A DNA stretch of 8,261 nucleotides from NCBI GenBank assembly GCA_007130265.1, contig SLST01000466.1:1-8261 (forward strand), read 5' to 3'. The notes beneath the pieces were generated by a model. The model did no database searches. It saw only the letters and a program-made list of their open reading frames with translations, and was not told the DNA's origin. A program made the translations under genes and the position numbers. The stretch comes from Spirochaetales bacterium (GTDB lineage Bacteria > Spirochaetota > Spirochaetia > DSM-27196 > SLST01). The stretch's first letter is position 1. Each line of letters opens with the position of its first letter. This document shows, in pieces, positions 1-7,561 of this stretch.

Positions 1-95
1 CAACCGGCGGCCTCTTCCTTGCGTCGCTCCACCCGGTCGCGGACGCCTTCCTGTGGAGCCTCGAAGGCCGGTATGCTCCGCTGCTCGAGCCGCGC
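1..95 (+). repeat. direct repeat, left copy (partner 7862-7956)
   Basis: These bases, inside the 5' part of the intact DUF218 gene, match 7862-7956 with six substitutions (18, 19, 45, 49, 53, 69) and no gaps. The right end of similarity is at 95; the left end lies beyond the window. Confidence 0.9.
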
Positions 96-674
96 GCGGC
101 GCTGGCGCCCGTCTCTGGTGACGGCAACGGCGTTCGCTCCGGCGGGATCACGATCGTCGTGCTCGGCGCCGCGCATCATGAGCGGGAAGGCCATGGCGCG
201 CTGCACAGCCTAAGCCAGGGCGCGCGAGAGCGGGTGGTGGAGGGCGTGCGGTTGGCGGGGCTTCTGCCGGAGGCCGACGTCATATTCACCGGCGGACGCA
301 TCGGCGGTGACCGTGCTATCGCCGATGTCGCCGCGGCCGCCGCGGCCGAGCTCGGGCTCGATCCTCACCGGATCGTGCGCCTCGTCGATCCGCTGGACAC
401 CGCCTCGGAGGCCCGGGCGGTCGCGACTGCACTGAGCTTCCGGCCGGCCTCCGCCACGGTCGTGCTCGTTACCAGCGCCTCCCACATGCCCCGCGCGGCG
501 GCGGAGTTCCGCGCCGCCGGCGTCGAGGCAACCGCCGCGCCGGCCGCGTATTACGCCGCCGCCCGTAGCTACACCCCGTGGAGCCTGATCCCGAGCGCCG
601 CCTCGCTCGAGAAGTTCGAGCGCGCGGCCTACGAGTACCTGGGCCTTCTCGCTATGCACATTGGCGGACGGTAG
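3..674 (+). CDS. DUF218 (YdcF/ElyC/SanA-like) membrane-anchored protein, N-terminus outside window
   Basis: The frame is open from the window edge to TAG at 672-674, giving 223 visible residues; the start lies upstream. The first residues contain LHPVAD and LWSLEGRYAPLLEP, the usual link after the last N-terminal membrane helix in this family. VVLGAA (about 52-57) is the first strand of the DUF218 Rossmann-like domain, followed by FTGG (95-98), DTASEAR (132-138) and VTSASHMPRA (156-165), and the C-terminal SLEKFERAAYEYLGLLA. In the family the SASHMPRA and TxxEA segments line the presumed active site. E. coli relatives ElyC and SanA act in envelope or peptidoglycan integrity; the substrate is not settled, so the role here is inferred as envelope maintenance. 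GC content is visibly higher than in the genes at 707-7561. The first 95 bases recur at 7862-7956. It converges on the protease gene, with 32 bases between the two stop codons. Confidence 0.88.
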   Translation, partial: TGGLFLASLHPVADAFLWSLEGRYAPLLEPRAALAPVSGDGNGVRSGGITIVVLGAAHHEREGHGALHSLSQGARERVVEGVRLAGLLPEADVIFTGGRIGGDRAIADVAAAAAAELGLDPHRIVRLVDPLDTASEARAVATALSFRPASATVVLVTSASHMPRAAAEFRAAGVEATAAPAAYYAAARSYTPWSLIPSAASLEKFERAAYEYLGLLAMHIGGR

Positions 675-698
675 CTCCTCCATTGACCGATCGAGCCT

Positions 699-719
699 CC
701 CCGTTCTCAGCCGTCGGGG
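699..719. terminator. weak hairpin between convergent genes, possible terminator
   Basis: CCCCG at 699-703 pairs with CGGGG at 715-719 around an 11-base loop, in the gap between the DUF218 gene (stop 672-674) and the protease gene (stop codon 707-709 on the minus strand, inside the loop). The position suits a shared terminator for two converging genes. The stem is only five pairs and there is no T-run on either side, so intrinsic termination is doubtful. Confidence 0.22.
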
Positions 720-2455
720 TACCTGGCCATCCTGAAGGGCGTCCTGGTGCCTTCGAACGGCCAGTCGCCCACGACGAGCCCGCCTGGTTCGATGCGCAGG
801 TGTCTGCCGACGAAACTCCTTGACGATCCGTCTCCTATGTCCGCGATCTGCACGTTCACCCGGTGTGGTTCGTCGAACGGGATCATGATCTGCGCCGGGT
901 ATTTAGAGGAACTGCCCCATGGACTGAATGTTCCGTCAAGCAGATCGTACGAGTTAGAGGACTCCGGGGCATAGGCAGTGAACTCAAACTCACCTCCGTA
1001 TTCGCCGGAAAACAAGTGCCACCCGCTTCCAATGTAGCTCGACCCGGAAAATGGCCGGGGCGTTGCAGCGCCGCCCCAGTAAAGGCCGCTCTTCCTGGCG
1101 TAACTCCCCCAACGATTGTCGTCGGAGTCTCGATAGTGACCCGCCATGAAAAGAGAGTCACCGTAGTCGTGCAGGTAGTAGACGAACCTGTCGCCTGTTA
1201 GCGAATCCCATCGGACGTTAGGTCGGTCCCAGTCGATGTAGAACTCGATCCGGTTCTCAACAACGTAACCGTTGACTTTGTAGGCATTGCCCTCGCTATC
1301 GTAGAAGGAGCCCAATCGGTGGTCGTCATACATTTCCGGAATCACGCCCTGCCTCAGGTTGTACTGAAGCGTCTGCTCGGCCATTCCGGGTAGGTGGTAG
1401 ATGTCGAGCACGCCCTGATGCCCGTCGTAGTTCATGTCCCACCTGCCGATAAAGGCGAGTTCCGGCCACGGACGCGGGGCAGCCGGGAGACGGACGTATG
1501 CCGCTGCGGTGCCGTACTGTCTCACGTAATCGTAGCTGATCAGGGTGTACCCGTCCTCCTGTGCGGCCGCCGAACCCCATGAGTTCTTCACGATGAAATA
1601 GTGCCTTCTCGGGTCCCGGTGACGGCGATCGAACCCGACGATCAGCATCGAATGGGCCATCTGCGGGCAGGAGGCACAGACCTGCCACACGCCTTTGGCA
1701 TCAACCGCGCCGGAGGATCCACCGGAGGGGTTTGCTCCGGCGAAGTCCCACACGACCTCGTAGCCGCGCCGCAACACGTTCTCGATTCCCTGCGGGCTTC
1801 TCGCATCGTCGAGCTCGCGATAGCTCTGGACGCTGTAGAACGTCTCGGTCCGCAGCACACTCGTCGACAGAATCGTCGGATCGAGGTTGAAGTCGCTCAG
1901 GTCCCGCTGCGTGAGCTCTTCGCCGGCATCCCGTCGCTCGAGGATATCTACGAGCTGCGGGTATCTCTCCTCGTAGTACAAGGGATTCGGCTGGTACCGC
2001 ATGGCGGTCTCACGCGGAACCATGAACCCCTTGTTGAGCTTGCCGAGGACGCCGACGCCGCCGCCGCCGCCGGCCGAACCAAGCTGAGTCTCCCTGGCAT
2101 CAGCTCCTCGCGCGAGCACGACATCCCATCGTGGATCGAGGTAGAACGCCTTGCGGGTGAAATTGATGAACTCTTCTGACAGATCCAGCTCACCGTACCC
2201 GAGTCGGATGTACGCAGCCTCAACCGCCGCCATCGCTGCAAACACGATGCACGTGGTCCGCTGGCCCTGATTCTTCAGAGACGACTGTTGCGGTCTGAGA
2301 TCAACAAAGGTGTCCGTGATCGTTACATCAGGCGGCGGGGTGAAAGTGTTCTCGCAACCGACAAGCCCCAGTAGACCGGTAGCGACCAACACCGCGAGCA
2401 GAACCATCTGTAGCCGGTGTGCCCCTCTGCAACTAAAGGATCGATGTCGCTTCAT
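707..2455 (-). CDS. papain-like (peptidase C1) cysteine protease lipoprotein with beta-rich C-terminal domains
   Basis: 582 residues. The N-terminus has a hydrophobic segment (17-31) ending in lipobox LVGC, with C34 as the lipidated residue. The C1 domain spans about 50-325: NQGQRTTC holds oxyanion Gln63 and catalytic Cys69 with papain's Q-x5-C spacing; LSEEFINF (93-100) matches the LSEQ-type segment; MAHSMLIVGFD supplies His268; VKNSWG supplies Asn291. All catalytic residues are therefore present. Papain's Cys22 is replaced by Arg or Thr, so that disulfide is absent. A glycine run (129-134) precedes a GFMVPRE segment resembling the family's GI.PE region. Residues 336-458 and 459-582 look like two beta-rich, lipocalin-like units (FIGRWDMNYDG at the first start; GSYARK and FRMARY at the two ends); this part is by eye only. 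No propeptide is evident between C34 and the catalytic domain. The ATG has GGAGG six bases upstream. The protein is predicted to sit on a membrane facing the periplasm or surface, cleaving proteins or peptides; the substrate is unknown. Confidence 0.88.
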   Translation of the reverse strand: MKRHRSFSCRGAHRLQMVLLAVLVATGLLGLVGCENTFTPPPDVTITDTFVDLRPQQSSLKNQGQRTTCIVFAAMAAVEAAYIRLGYGELDLSEEFINFTRKAFYLDPRWDVVLARGADARETQLGSAGGGGGVGVLGKLNKGFMVPRETAMRYQPNPLYYEERYPQLVDILERRDAGEELTQRDLSDFNLDPTILSTSVLRTETFYSVQSYRELDDARSPQGIENVLRRGYEVVWDFAGANPSGGSSGAVDAKGVWQVCASCPQMAHSMLIVGFDRRHRDPRRHYFIVKNSWGSAAAQEDGYTLISYDYVRQYGTAAAYVRLPAAPRPWPELAFIGRWDMNYDGHQGVLDIYHLPGMAEQTLQYNLRQGVIPEMYDDHRLGSFYDSEGNAYKVNGYVVENRIEFYIDWDRPNVRWDSLTGDRFVYYLHDYGDSLFMAGHYRDSDDNRWGSYARKSGLYWGGAATPRPFSGSSYIGSGWHLFSGEYGGEFEFTAYAPESSNSYDLLDGTFSPWGSSSKYPAQIMIPFDEPHRVNVQIADIGDGSSRSFVGRHLRIEPGGLVVGDWPFEGTRTPFRMARYPDG

Positions 2456-2488
2456 CGCGAACCTCCGGAGCAGGAAACTTAATGGATG

Positions 2489-2517
2489 ATCTTATCACTC
2501 AGCAATTACTGCGTCAA
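2489..2517 (-). promoter_or_regulatory. sigma-70-type promoter of the protease gene
   Basis: On the minus strand TTGACG (plus coordinates 2512-2517) and TAAGAT (2489-2494) are separated by exactly 17 bases, matching TTGACA/TATAAT at five and four of six positions. The -10 box ends 33 bases before the protease start codon, leaving room for a short leader with the GGAGG ribosome site. I found no equally good promoter facing the transporter operon. Confidence 0.55.
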
Positions 2518-2530
2518 CTGTGCGAGTTGA
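2514..2530. promoter_or_regulatory. 17-bp palindrome overlapping the protease -35 box, candidate operator
   Basis: TCAACT (2514-2519) and AGTTGA (2525-2530) form a perfect six-base inverted repeat with a five-base GTGCG spacer. Its left arm covers most of the TTGACG -35 element of the minus-strand promoter, where a bound repressor would block transcription. The regulator is unknown and no regulator gene lies in the window. A six-base arm can occur by chance, but the placement makes it worth recording. Confidence 0.35.
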
Positions 2531-2776
2531 ACCGCCCCGACATCGCCGGAGACCAAAACCTGTAAACGGATAGTGATAGGGAGAGGCATGGAGAGCATCG
2601 CGCATGGTAGCACGGGATCGAGCCCGTCGGAATCGCTCAGAGGAGAGCGGCAGGCAATGCCCTCACCCAAACGGTCTATACAACGAGATCGCTGCAGTAG
2701 GTACGCTCAAGAGACATGAGGAACAGTGTGCCGTTCAAGCTGCTGTTGTCGTTCGATGATTCGAGAGGGAGGACAC

Positions 2777-4123
2777 ATGCAACACGCGTGCAGACGACTT
2801 AGCGTGCTGACGATGATCTGTATGTTCGCTGGAGCAACGGCCGCGCTTTACGCCGGCGCCGCGCCTGAAGAGGTGATTGATCCGGTCGCTCCGGACACGC
2901 TCACAGGCGTTGGGCATGCCGTGCACGAGGGGGCGGCCGATGGTCTCGTCGAGGAGTTTCTTGACCGGACTGATGTCCGTCGAGTCGATTGGCAGACGTT
3001 CGGGATCGGTGATATCCACAGCACGATTATGCGCCAGTCGGCGCTGCCGACGGCACCATTCGACTTCGGCTACGTGCTGAACACGGAAATAGATCCGCGT
3101 CTCCTGTCTCGACTGGAGCCGTTGGATGAATGGGCCGACCGAGCTCCCATAGAAGGATTTCCCGACGACTTTTCTGAAGGGATGCTCGAGGCGATGACCC
3201 ATGATGGAAGTCTTCGCGGCATTCCCATGCGAGGTGTCGTGGATGCGCTTCACATCAACACATTGATTTTTGAGGAGCGGGGCGTAGACGTCCCGGAGAC
3301 GATCGAAGAGGCACTCGAGGCCGCCCGGGATCTGACCTTCGTTCGCGACGACGGTGCGCGCGTGTATGGGTACAGCGCGCACGGAACCCCGGACAATATC
3401 TCGGGGCAGGTGATCAACCTGGCGCGGGCCATGTTTCCGGACCGTGACGACGCCGGAATCATCACCGCCGACTACCGGGTGGTCATCGATCGCGAACCGG
3501 CTATCCGGGCGATTGCTGTTCTACAGCAGCTGTATGAGGAAGGGATACTCCATCCTGACATCAGCTCGCATACTGTGGACGATGTCACGAGGCTCTACGA
3601 GACCGGCCGTCTCGCGATGTGGACGGGTAACATAACGAACTATGACAACTTTAACGACCCGGAACGCTCAGAGGTAGCGGGCCATTCAGAGGCGATCGCT
3701 CTGCCCTTCACAGAAGCCTACGAAGGCGAACACGTCGGCTACACATCGACGCTCTTCTGGTCATTCGTGATACCCGCAAACACCGAGAACACCGAGTTTG
3801 CCTGGGAGCTGATCCGCCATCTTTCAACGGCGGAGTCACAGCTTCACTCCGGGCTCTACAACGCCAATCAGCCGACTCGCAGCTCGGTACTCGCGCACGA
3901 GGACTATCTGGCTGAGATCCCGTATGCCGAGCTGGCTGCGGAACTGACTGCGGCCGCCCGCGTCGCTTGGCCGCCGTTTCAGGGACGGTCACAGGCCGGG
4001 GAGATCGCCGGTAACGAGATCATCAGGGCGATGCACGGTCAGAAGTCTCCGCGGCAGGCAGCTGAGGACGCGGCCGAGGGTCTGAGGGCGCTCCTGCGGG
4101 ATGAGGGCCTGCTGAACGAGTAG
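2777..4123 (+). CDS. ABC transporter extracellular solute-binding protein (family 1, CUT1 sugar type)
   Basis: 448 residues with a Sec signal peptide: RR at 6-7, hydrophobic stretch to about residue 25, likely cleavage after LYAGA (24-28). There is no lipobox cysteine at the cleavage site, so the protein should be soluble in the periplasm. Family-1 features are NTLIFEERGVDVPETIEEAL (161-180, the usual N.x.LFE..G...P.TW.E segment), LYETGRLAMWTG (273-284, the G..AM segment) and IPANTENTEFAWELIRHLS (332-350). It would capture a sugar, oligosaccharide or polyol and deliver it to the two permeases downstream; the ligand cannot be read from sequence. ATG 2777 is preferred over the in-frame TTG or GTG codons upstream because GAGGGAGG lies four bases before it and the signal peptide begins there. 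It is the first gene of the operon, 121 bases before the first permease. Confidence 0.88.
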   Translation: MQHACRRLSVLTMICMFAGATAALYAGAAPEEVIDPVAPDTLTGVGHAVHEGAADGLVEEFLDRTDVRRVDWQTFGIGDIHSTIMRQSALPTAPFDFGYVLNTEIDPRLLSRLEPLDEWADRAPIEGFPDDFSEGMLEAMTHDGSLRGIPMRGVVDALHINTLIFEERGVDVPETIEEALEAARDLTFVRDDGARVYGYSAHGTPDNISGQVINLARAMFPDRDDAGIITADYRVVIDREPAIRAIAVLQQLYEEGILHPDISSHTVDDVTRLYETGRLAMWTGNITNYDNFNDPERSEVAGHSEAIALPFTEAYEGEHVGYTSTLFWSFVIPANTENTEFAWELIRHLSTAESQLHSGLYNANQPTRSSVLAHEDYLAEIPYAELAAELTAAARVAWPPFQGRSQAGEIAGNEIIRAMHGQKSPRQAAEDAAEGLRALLRDEGLLNE

Positions 4124-4141
4124 TAGTCTGGTTCGTGACAG

Positions 4142-4158
4142 GGGGCGCCTTCGGCCCC
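4142..4158 (+). other. GC-rich hairpin between solute-binding protein and permease genes
   Basis: GGGGC (4142-4146) pairs with GCCCC (4154-4158); alternatively the inner GCC/GGC closes on a TTC loop. It lies 18 bases after the solute-binding protein stop codon in a very GC-rich 121-base gap. A smaller CGCC/GGCG stem follows near 4187. Without a T-run it is not a convincing terminator. A hairpin here could protect the upstream message end, so that the binding protein is made in excess over the permeases, as known for malE-malF. Confidence 0.35.
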
Positions 4159-4244
4159 GCGATCCGGCGCGTCCCGTCGTCGTCGCCCGAGCGGCGGTGG
4201 CGGGGCAGTCTTTACTGTAGGTTTTGCAAGGAGGAGCCGTCAGC

Positions 4245-5123
4245 ATGGCATTGACCAAGAGGCCACGGCATGTCGATCTCTACCCCTACGCCCTTATCGC
4301 CCCGCTCATGCTGATATTGATCGTGGTGATCGTCGTCCCGATACTCCACGCCGGGTACACCAGTCTGTTCCGCTACACCGTGGGCGAGGAGATGGACTAC
4401 GTCGGCGGAGGGAACTACATCCGCATGATCCGCGACTCTGACTTCTGGAGTTCCGTCTGGCTGACGCTGATCTTCACGGTGACCAGTCTCTCGCTTCAGT
4501 ATCTCGTCGGGCTTGCGCTCGCATTGCTGGTATCAAAAGGCTTTCCGCTTCAGCGATTCTGGCTTGCGCTGCTCGTCAGTCCGGCTGCGATCAGCCCCGT
4601 CGTGGCGGCGGTCATCTGGCGCTATATGCTTGGATTCGACGGGGTTGTCAACTACGCACTCTCGGTGATAGGCGTCGAACCGGTCCGCTGGCTCAGTGAT
4701 CCGGTATTCGCCTTCATCAGTGTCGTGATCGTCATGATCTGGCGGTTCTACCCCATGATCATGCTGATCCTGTATGCGTCGTTGATTTCCATGCCCGTAG
4801 AGCTGTTCGATGCGGCAGAGGTTGCCGGGGCAAACGGCTGGCAGAAATTCACGTCCGTGACCTTTCCGCTCCTCCTTCCGGCCACACTGGTCGCAGTGTC
4901 ATTCCGGCTCATATTCACGTTCCGAGAGTTCTCCACTCCGTGGCTGATGACGCAGGGCGGTCCAACCGGAGCTACGAACTTTCTGGCGATACACATGTAC
5001 CGGTACGCGTTCGTCTACTGGCAGTCCGGGATGGGATCGGCGATTGCCTGGGGCATCATGGTGCTTACGCTCGCCCTGTCCGTGGTCTACCTGCGGCTCA
5101 TGTACCGCAGGATGTTTGCATAG
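4245..5123 (+). CDS. CUT1 sugar ABC transporter permease, MalF/UgpA-like
   Basis: 292 residues, about six membrane helices (near 15-37, 70-95, 105-128, 155-180, 210-230, 265-287), the usual size for UgpA/LacF-type permeases. The cytoplasmic EAA loop that docks to the ATPase is clear: ELFDAAEVAGANGWQKF from residue 186, ending with FPLLLP at 207-212. The inner-membrane protein forms one half of the translocation channel for the substrate brought by the upstream binding protein. ATG 4245 is chosen over an in-frame TTG at 4224 because AAGGAGG (4228-4234) lies between them, ten bases before the ATG. The stop codon is ten bases before the next permease start, so the two are probably translated together. 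Confidence 0.93.
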   Translation: MALTKRPRHVDLYPYALIAPLMLILIVVIVVPILHAGYTSLFRYTVGEEMDYVGGGNYIRMIRDSDFWSSVWLTLIFTVTSLSLQYLVGLALALLVSKGFPLQRFWLALLVSPAAISPVVAAVIWRYMLGFDGVVNYALSVIGVEPVRWLSDPVFAFISVVIVMIWRFYPMIMLILYASLISMPVELFDAAEVAGANGWQKFTSVTFPLLLPATLVAVSFRLIFTFREFSTPWLMTQGGPTGATNFLAIHMYRYAFVYWQSGMGSAIAWGIMVLTLALSVVYLRLMYRRMFA

Positions 5124-5133
5124 GGGGATAGTT

Positions 5134-5961
5134 GTGGCTAAGAGGAGACGAAGTCGACGCAGCCGTTCGTTGGGGGCGTACGTCGGACTCGGCGTAGCGG
5201 TATTTTGGGCGTTTTTTCCTGTGTACTTCCTCGTCAGCTCAGCCTTTATGGACCCGAGGATGATGTTCTCGTGGCCGCCACAGCTGGTGTTCCGACCCAC
5301 ACTCGTGAATTTCGTGAATCTGTGGGAGCGCTGGCCCGGCTTCTTCACAACGCTTCAGAACAGTCTTATCATCACGATTGGATCGGTCCTGCTCGCCCTG
5401 ATGATCAGCGTGCCGGCGGCCTACGCGTTCTCGCGGTTTCGCAGCAGGCTCCTGAGTCTGAGCGCATTCTGGACGATCGTGGTGCGGATGTTTCCGCCGA
5501 TCATCATCACCATCCCTCTGTATCCGGCGCTGTTCGTTACGGGTCTCTATGACAAGCACATAACGTTGATCTTGTTGTACGTGACGTTTTTCGTGAGTCT
5601 GATGACGTGGATTTTGAAGGCGGCAATCGATGCATTGCCGGTGGAGACGGAGGAGGCTGCGATGCTCGACGGATGCGGCCGAGCCAGGATCATGGTGCAG
5701 ATCGTGCTTCCTCTCGTCGGCCCCGGAGTCATGGCTTCCTCGGTGTTTCTCGTCAACTTCGCGTGGAACGAGTTCCTCTTCGCGCACCTGTTCGCAGGCA
5801 GCGCGTCACGGACCGCGCCCGTGGTTATCAGCGAGATGATGGGAGGGGTAACCGGCGCGCAGTGGGGTAGCACCTTTGCCGCATCCACGCTACAACTGAT
5901 CCCGGTTCTGGTGTTCGTCTGGCTGTTCCAGAAGGCGCTGCTCAAGGGTCTGAACTTGTAG
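5134..5961 (+). CDS. CUT1 sugar ABC transporter permease, MalG/UgpE-like
   Basis: 275 residues with an Arg-rich cytoplasmic N-terminus (KRRRSRRSR) followed by about six membrane helices. NSLIIT at 76-81 and the MFPP...P.Y segment at 119-130 are typical of MalG-type subunits. The EAA loop reads ETEEAAMLDGCGRARI from residue 171 and ends VLPLVGPG at 191-198. It pairs with the preceding permease in the inner membrane. The start is taken as GTG 5134, with GGGGGA (5123-5128) five bases upstream; starting earlier would overlap the preceding gene and add a Cys-rich non-membrane tail foreign to the family. Two permeases without an adjacent ATPase gene is common in this family, where one MsmK/UgpC/MalK ATPase serves several importers. 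Confidence 0.92.
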   Translation: MAKRRRSRRSRSLGAYVGLGVAVFWAFFPVYFLVSSAFMDPRMMFSWPPQLVFRPTLVNFVNLWERWPGFFTTLQNSLIITIGSVLLALMISVPAAYAFSRFRSRLLSLSAFWTIVVRMFPPIIITIPLYPALFVTGLYDKHITLILLYVTFFVSLMTWILKAAIDALPVETEEAAMLDGCGRARIMVQIVLPLVGPGVMASSVFLVNFAWNEFLFAHLFAGSASRTAPVVISEMMGGVTGAQWGSTFAASTLQLIPVLVFVWLFQKALLKGLNL

Positions 5962-5992
5962 GTCACCATCGATCCGGAAGAAGGAGTCTCCA

Positions 5993-7561
5993 ATGCAGAT
6001 GCCGAAATACTACGATGACGCATGGGTCGTTCCTACCAACGAGTCCGTGCAGGTGGACGTGTGTGTCTACGGAGGAAACGCAGCCGGAGTCACAGCTGCC
6101 GTGAGCGCAACCGAAGAGGGTAAGAGCTGTCTCCTACTTCATCCTGGTCGGTTTCTCGGCGGTATGACGAGTGGAGGATTGAGCTATACCGACACAGGAA
6201 ACCCTGCAGCGATAGGAGGCGCGTCTCGACGGTTCTACGAATCGGTTGGACGCCGCTATGCCGAAGGTGTCCGCTGGACCTTCGAGCCTCACGTCGCGAG
6301 CGAGGTGTTGCATCACCTGCTTGCCGATTCGAAGGTTCGTGTGCGAACCGGCGAGTTCATCCACGATGCGACAGTGACCGGTCGAAACGTGGATGAGATT
6401 CGCATGTTGAGCGGCCTGCGCGTCAGGGCCACGGTGTTCATTGATACCTCCTACGAAGGCGATCTCATGGCGAGGTGCCATGTGCCCTACGTCGTCGGGC
6501 GCGAAGCGGGTGCCGAGTTCGGCGAGCAGTATGCCGGTGTTCAGATGCACCCGAGCCATCAGTTTGATGTCGATGTGAGTCCGTATGCCCGAGAGCACAC
6601 ACCAGCGTCCGGGTTGCTCCCGTTCGTGAAACCAGCCCACGTCTCCTCGCCGGACGAGCTCTGCATCCGAGCGGGCGACACGTCGGTCCAGGCGTACAAC
6701 TTCCGGGTGTGCATGACGAAAGACGCGCGGATCCGCAGAGATTTCCCCAAGCCGCCACGCTACGATCGGGCCCCCTATGTGCTCGCCGCGCGCTGGCTTG
6801 CCGGTACGAGTGGCGATGTATTCCGGAAGTTTGACCACATTACGGAGGTCAAGACGGATACCAACAACCATGGGGCTGTTTCTACCGATCACATCGGCGG
6901 GAGCCATGCGTGGCCCGAAGCTGATTACCGAACTCGCGAGCTCATCTTTCAGGATCACCTTCGGTACCAGCAAGGGTTGCACTGGTTCATGGCCAACGAT
7001 CCGGAAGTGCCCGATTCCATACGGACCGAGTACGCGCAATGGGGCCTCGCCGCCGACGAGTTCACTCAGACAGATAACTGGCCGCACCAGCTCTACATAC
7101 GGGAGGCGCGTCGTATGCGGTCGGACGTGGTGGTGACCGAGCACGACTGCATGGGTCGCAACGCGTGCGAAGATCCGATAGGCCTCGCCGCTTACCAGAT
7201 GGACTCTCACAACTGTAACCGCCTGAGTTTTGGCGATGTCGTCAGGAACGAAGGTGACGTCCAGGTGAAGCTACCCGCGCCATACGGTATCTCGTACCGA
7301 GCCATCGTTCCGCCGTCCGGGTATGCAGAGAACCTCTTTGTCCCGGTTTGCCTGTCGAGCAGTCATATCGCGTACGGTTCGGTACGGATGGAGCCCGTCT
7401 TCATGGTTCTTGCCGAGTCCGCCGCTGTCGCCGCGTGTCAGTGCGTAGATACCCGAACGCCGGTGCAGGGGGTAATCTACGAGACTCTGCGGCGTCGTCT
7501 CGTGGAACGGAATCAGGTTCTCCATACGGAAGTCCGAAACACTGAGGACATCAACCCATGA
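5993..7561 (+). CDS. FAD-dependent oxidoreductase (FAD_oxidored, PF12831-type)
   Basis: 522 residues, no signal peptide, so cytoplasmic. VDVCVYGGNAAGVTAA (21-36) is the N-terminal FAD-binding strand-turn-helix, with GGNAAG in place of strict GxGxxG, as usual for this family. GGMTSGGL (56-63), AAIGGASRRFYESVG (72-86), FEPHVA (97-102), DTSYEGDLMA (151-160), REARRMRSD (370-378) and YRAIVPP (435-441) are further family-specific blocks. The length is ordinary. Members often lie next to carbohydrate uptake or degradation genes, but few have been assigned a reaction; oxidation of the imported sugar, polyol or a derivative is inferred from context. ATG 5993 has AAGGAG six bases upstream; ATG 5999 is an alternative that removes two residues. 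It follows the second permease by 31 bases in the same operon. Its TGA overlaps a new ATG (ATGA, 7558-7561). Confidence 0.9.
   Translation: MQMPKYYDDAWVVPTNESVQVDVCVYGGNAAGVTAAVSATEEGKSCLLLHPGRFLGGMTSGGLSYTDTGNPAAIGGASRRFYESVGRRYAEGVRWTFEPHVASEVLHHLLADSKVRVRTGEFIHDATVTGRNVDEIRMLSGLRVRATVFIDTSYEGDLMARCHVPYVVGREAGAEFGEQYAGVQMHPSHQFDVDVSPYAREHTPASGLLPFVKPAHVSSPDELCIRAGDTSVQAYNFRVCMTKDARIRRDFPKPPRYDRAPYVLAARWLAGTSGDVFRKFDHITEVKTDTNNHGAVSTDHIGGSHAWPEADYRTRELIFQDHLRYQQGLHWFMANDPEVPDSIRTEYAQWGLAADEFTQTDNWPHQLYIREARRMRSDVVVTEHDCMGRNACEDPIGLAAYQMDSHNCNRLSFGDVVRNEGDVQVKLPAPYGISYRAIVPPSGYAENLFVPVCLSSSHIAYGSVRMEPVFMVLAESAAVAACQCVDTRTPVQGVIYETLRRRLVERNQVLHTEVRNTEDINP

Larger units (their letters stand above)
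2456..2776. other. divergent intergenic control region (321 bp)
   Basis: This gap separates the minus-strand protease and the plus-strand transporter operon and must hold promoters for both. The left part carries the protease promoter and palindrome. The middle has a five-pair hairpin, ACGGG/CCCGT around ATCGAG (2612-2627). TATACA at 2677-2682 could be a -10 box for the operon but lacks a convincing -35. A TGTAAACG element near 2570 resembles one half of a LacI-family operator but has no matching second half. No gene or RNA gene is visible in the rest. Confidence 0.5.

Noticed and set aside
1601..2179. Plus-strand open frame (192 codons) inside the protease gene
   Set aside because: It is antisense to the C1 catalytic domain and shows no recognisable motifs or membrane segments.
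2565..2585. TGTAAACG as a LacI-family/CcpA-type operator
   Set aside because: Only one half-site matches; the expected inverted second half is absent.
2612..2627. CGGGATCGAGCCCG looks like a tRNA T-arm
   Set aside because: The loop is six bases, not seven, and no acceptor, D or anticodon arms can be placed around it.
4224..4244. TTG start adding seven residues to the first permease
   Set aside because: The added codons include the Shine-Dalgarno AAGGAGG itself, which is correctly spaced for ATG 4245.
6134..7210. Long minus-strand open frame (358 codons)
   Set aside because: It lies wholly antisense to the well-supported oxidoreductase gene, has no family-like motifs and no ribosome-binding context; it is a product of GC-rich codon use.
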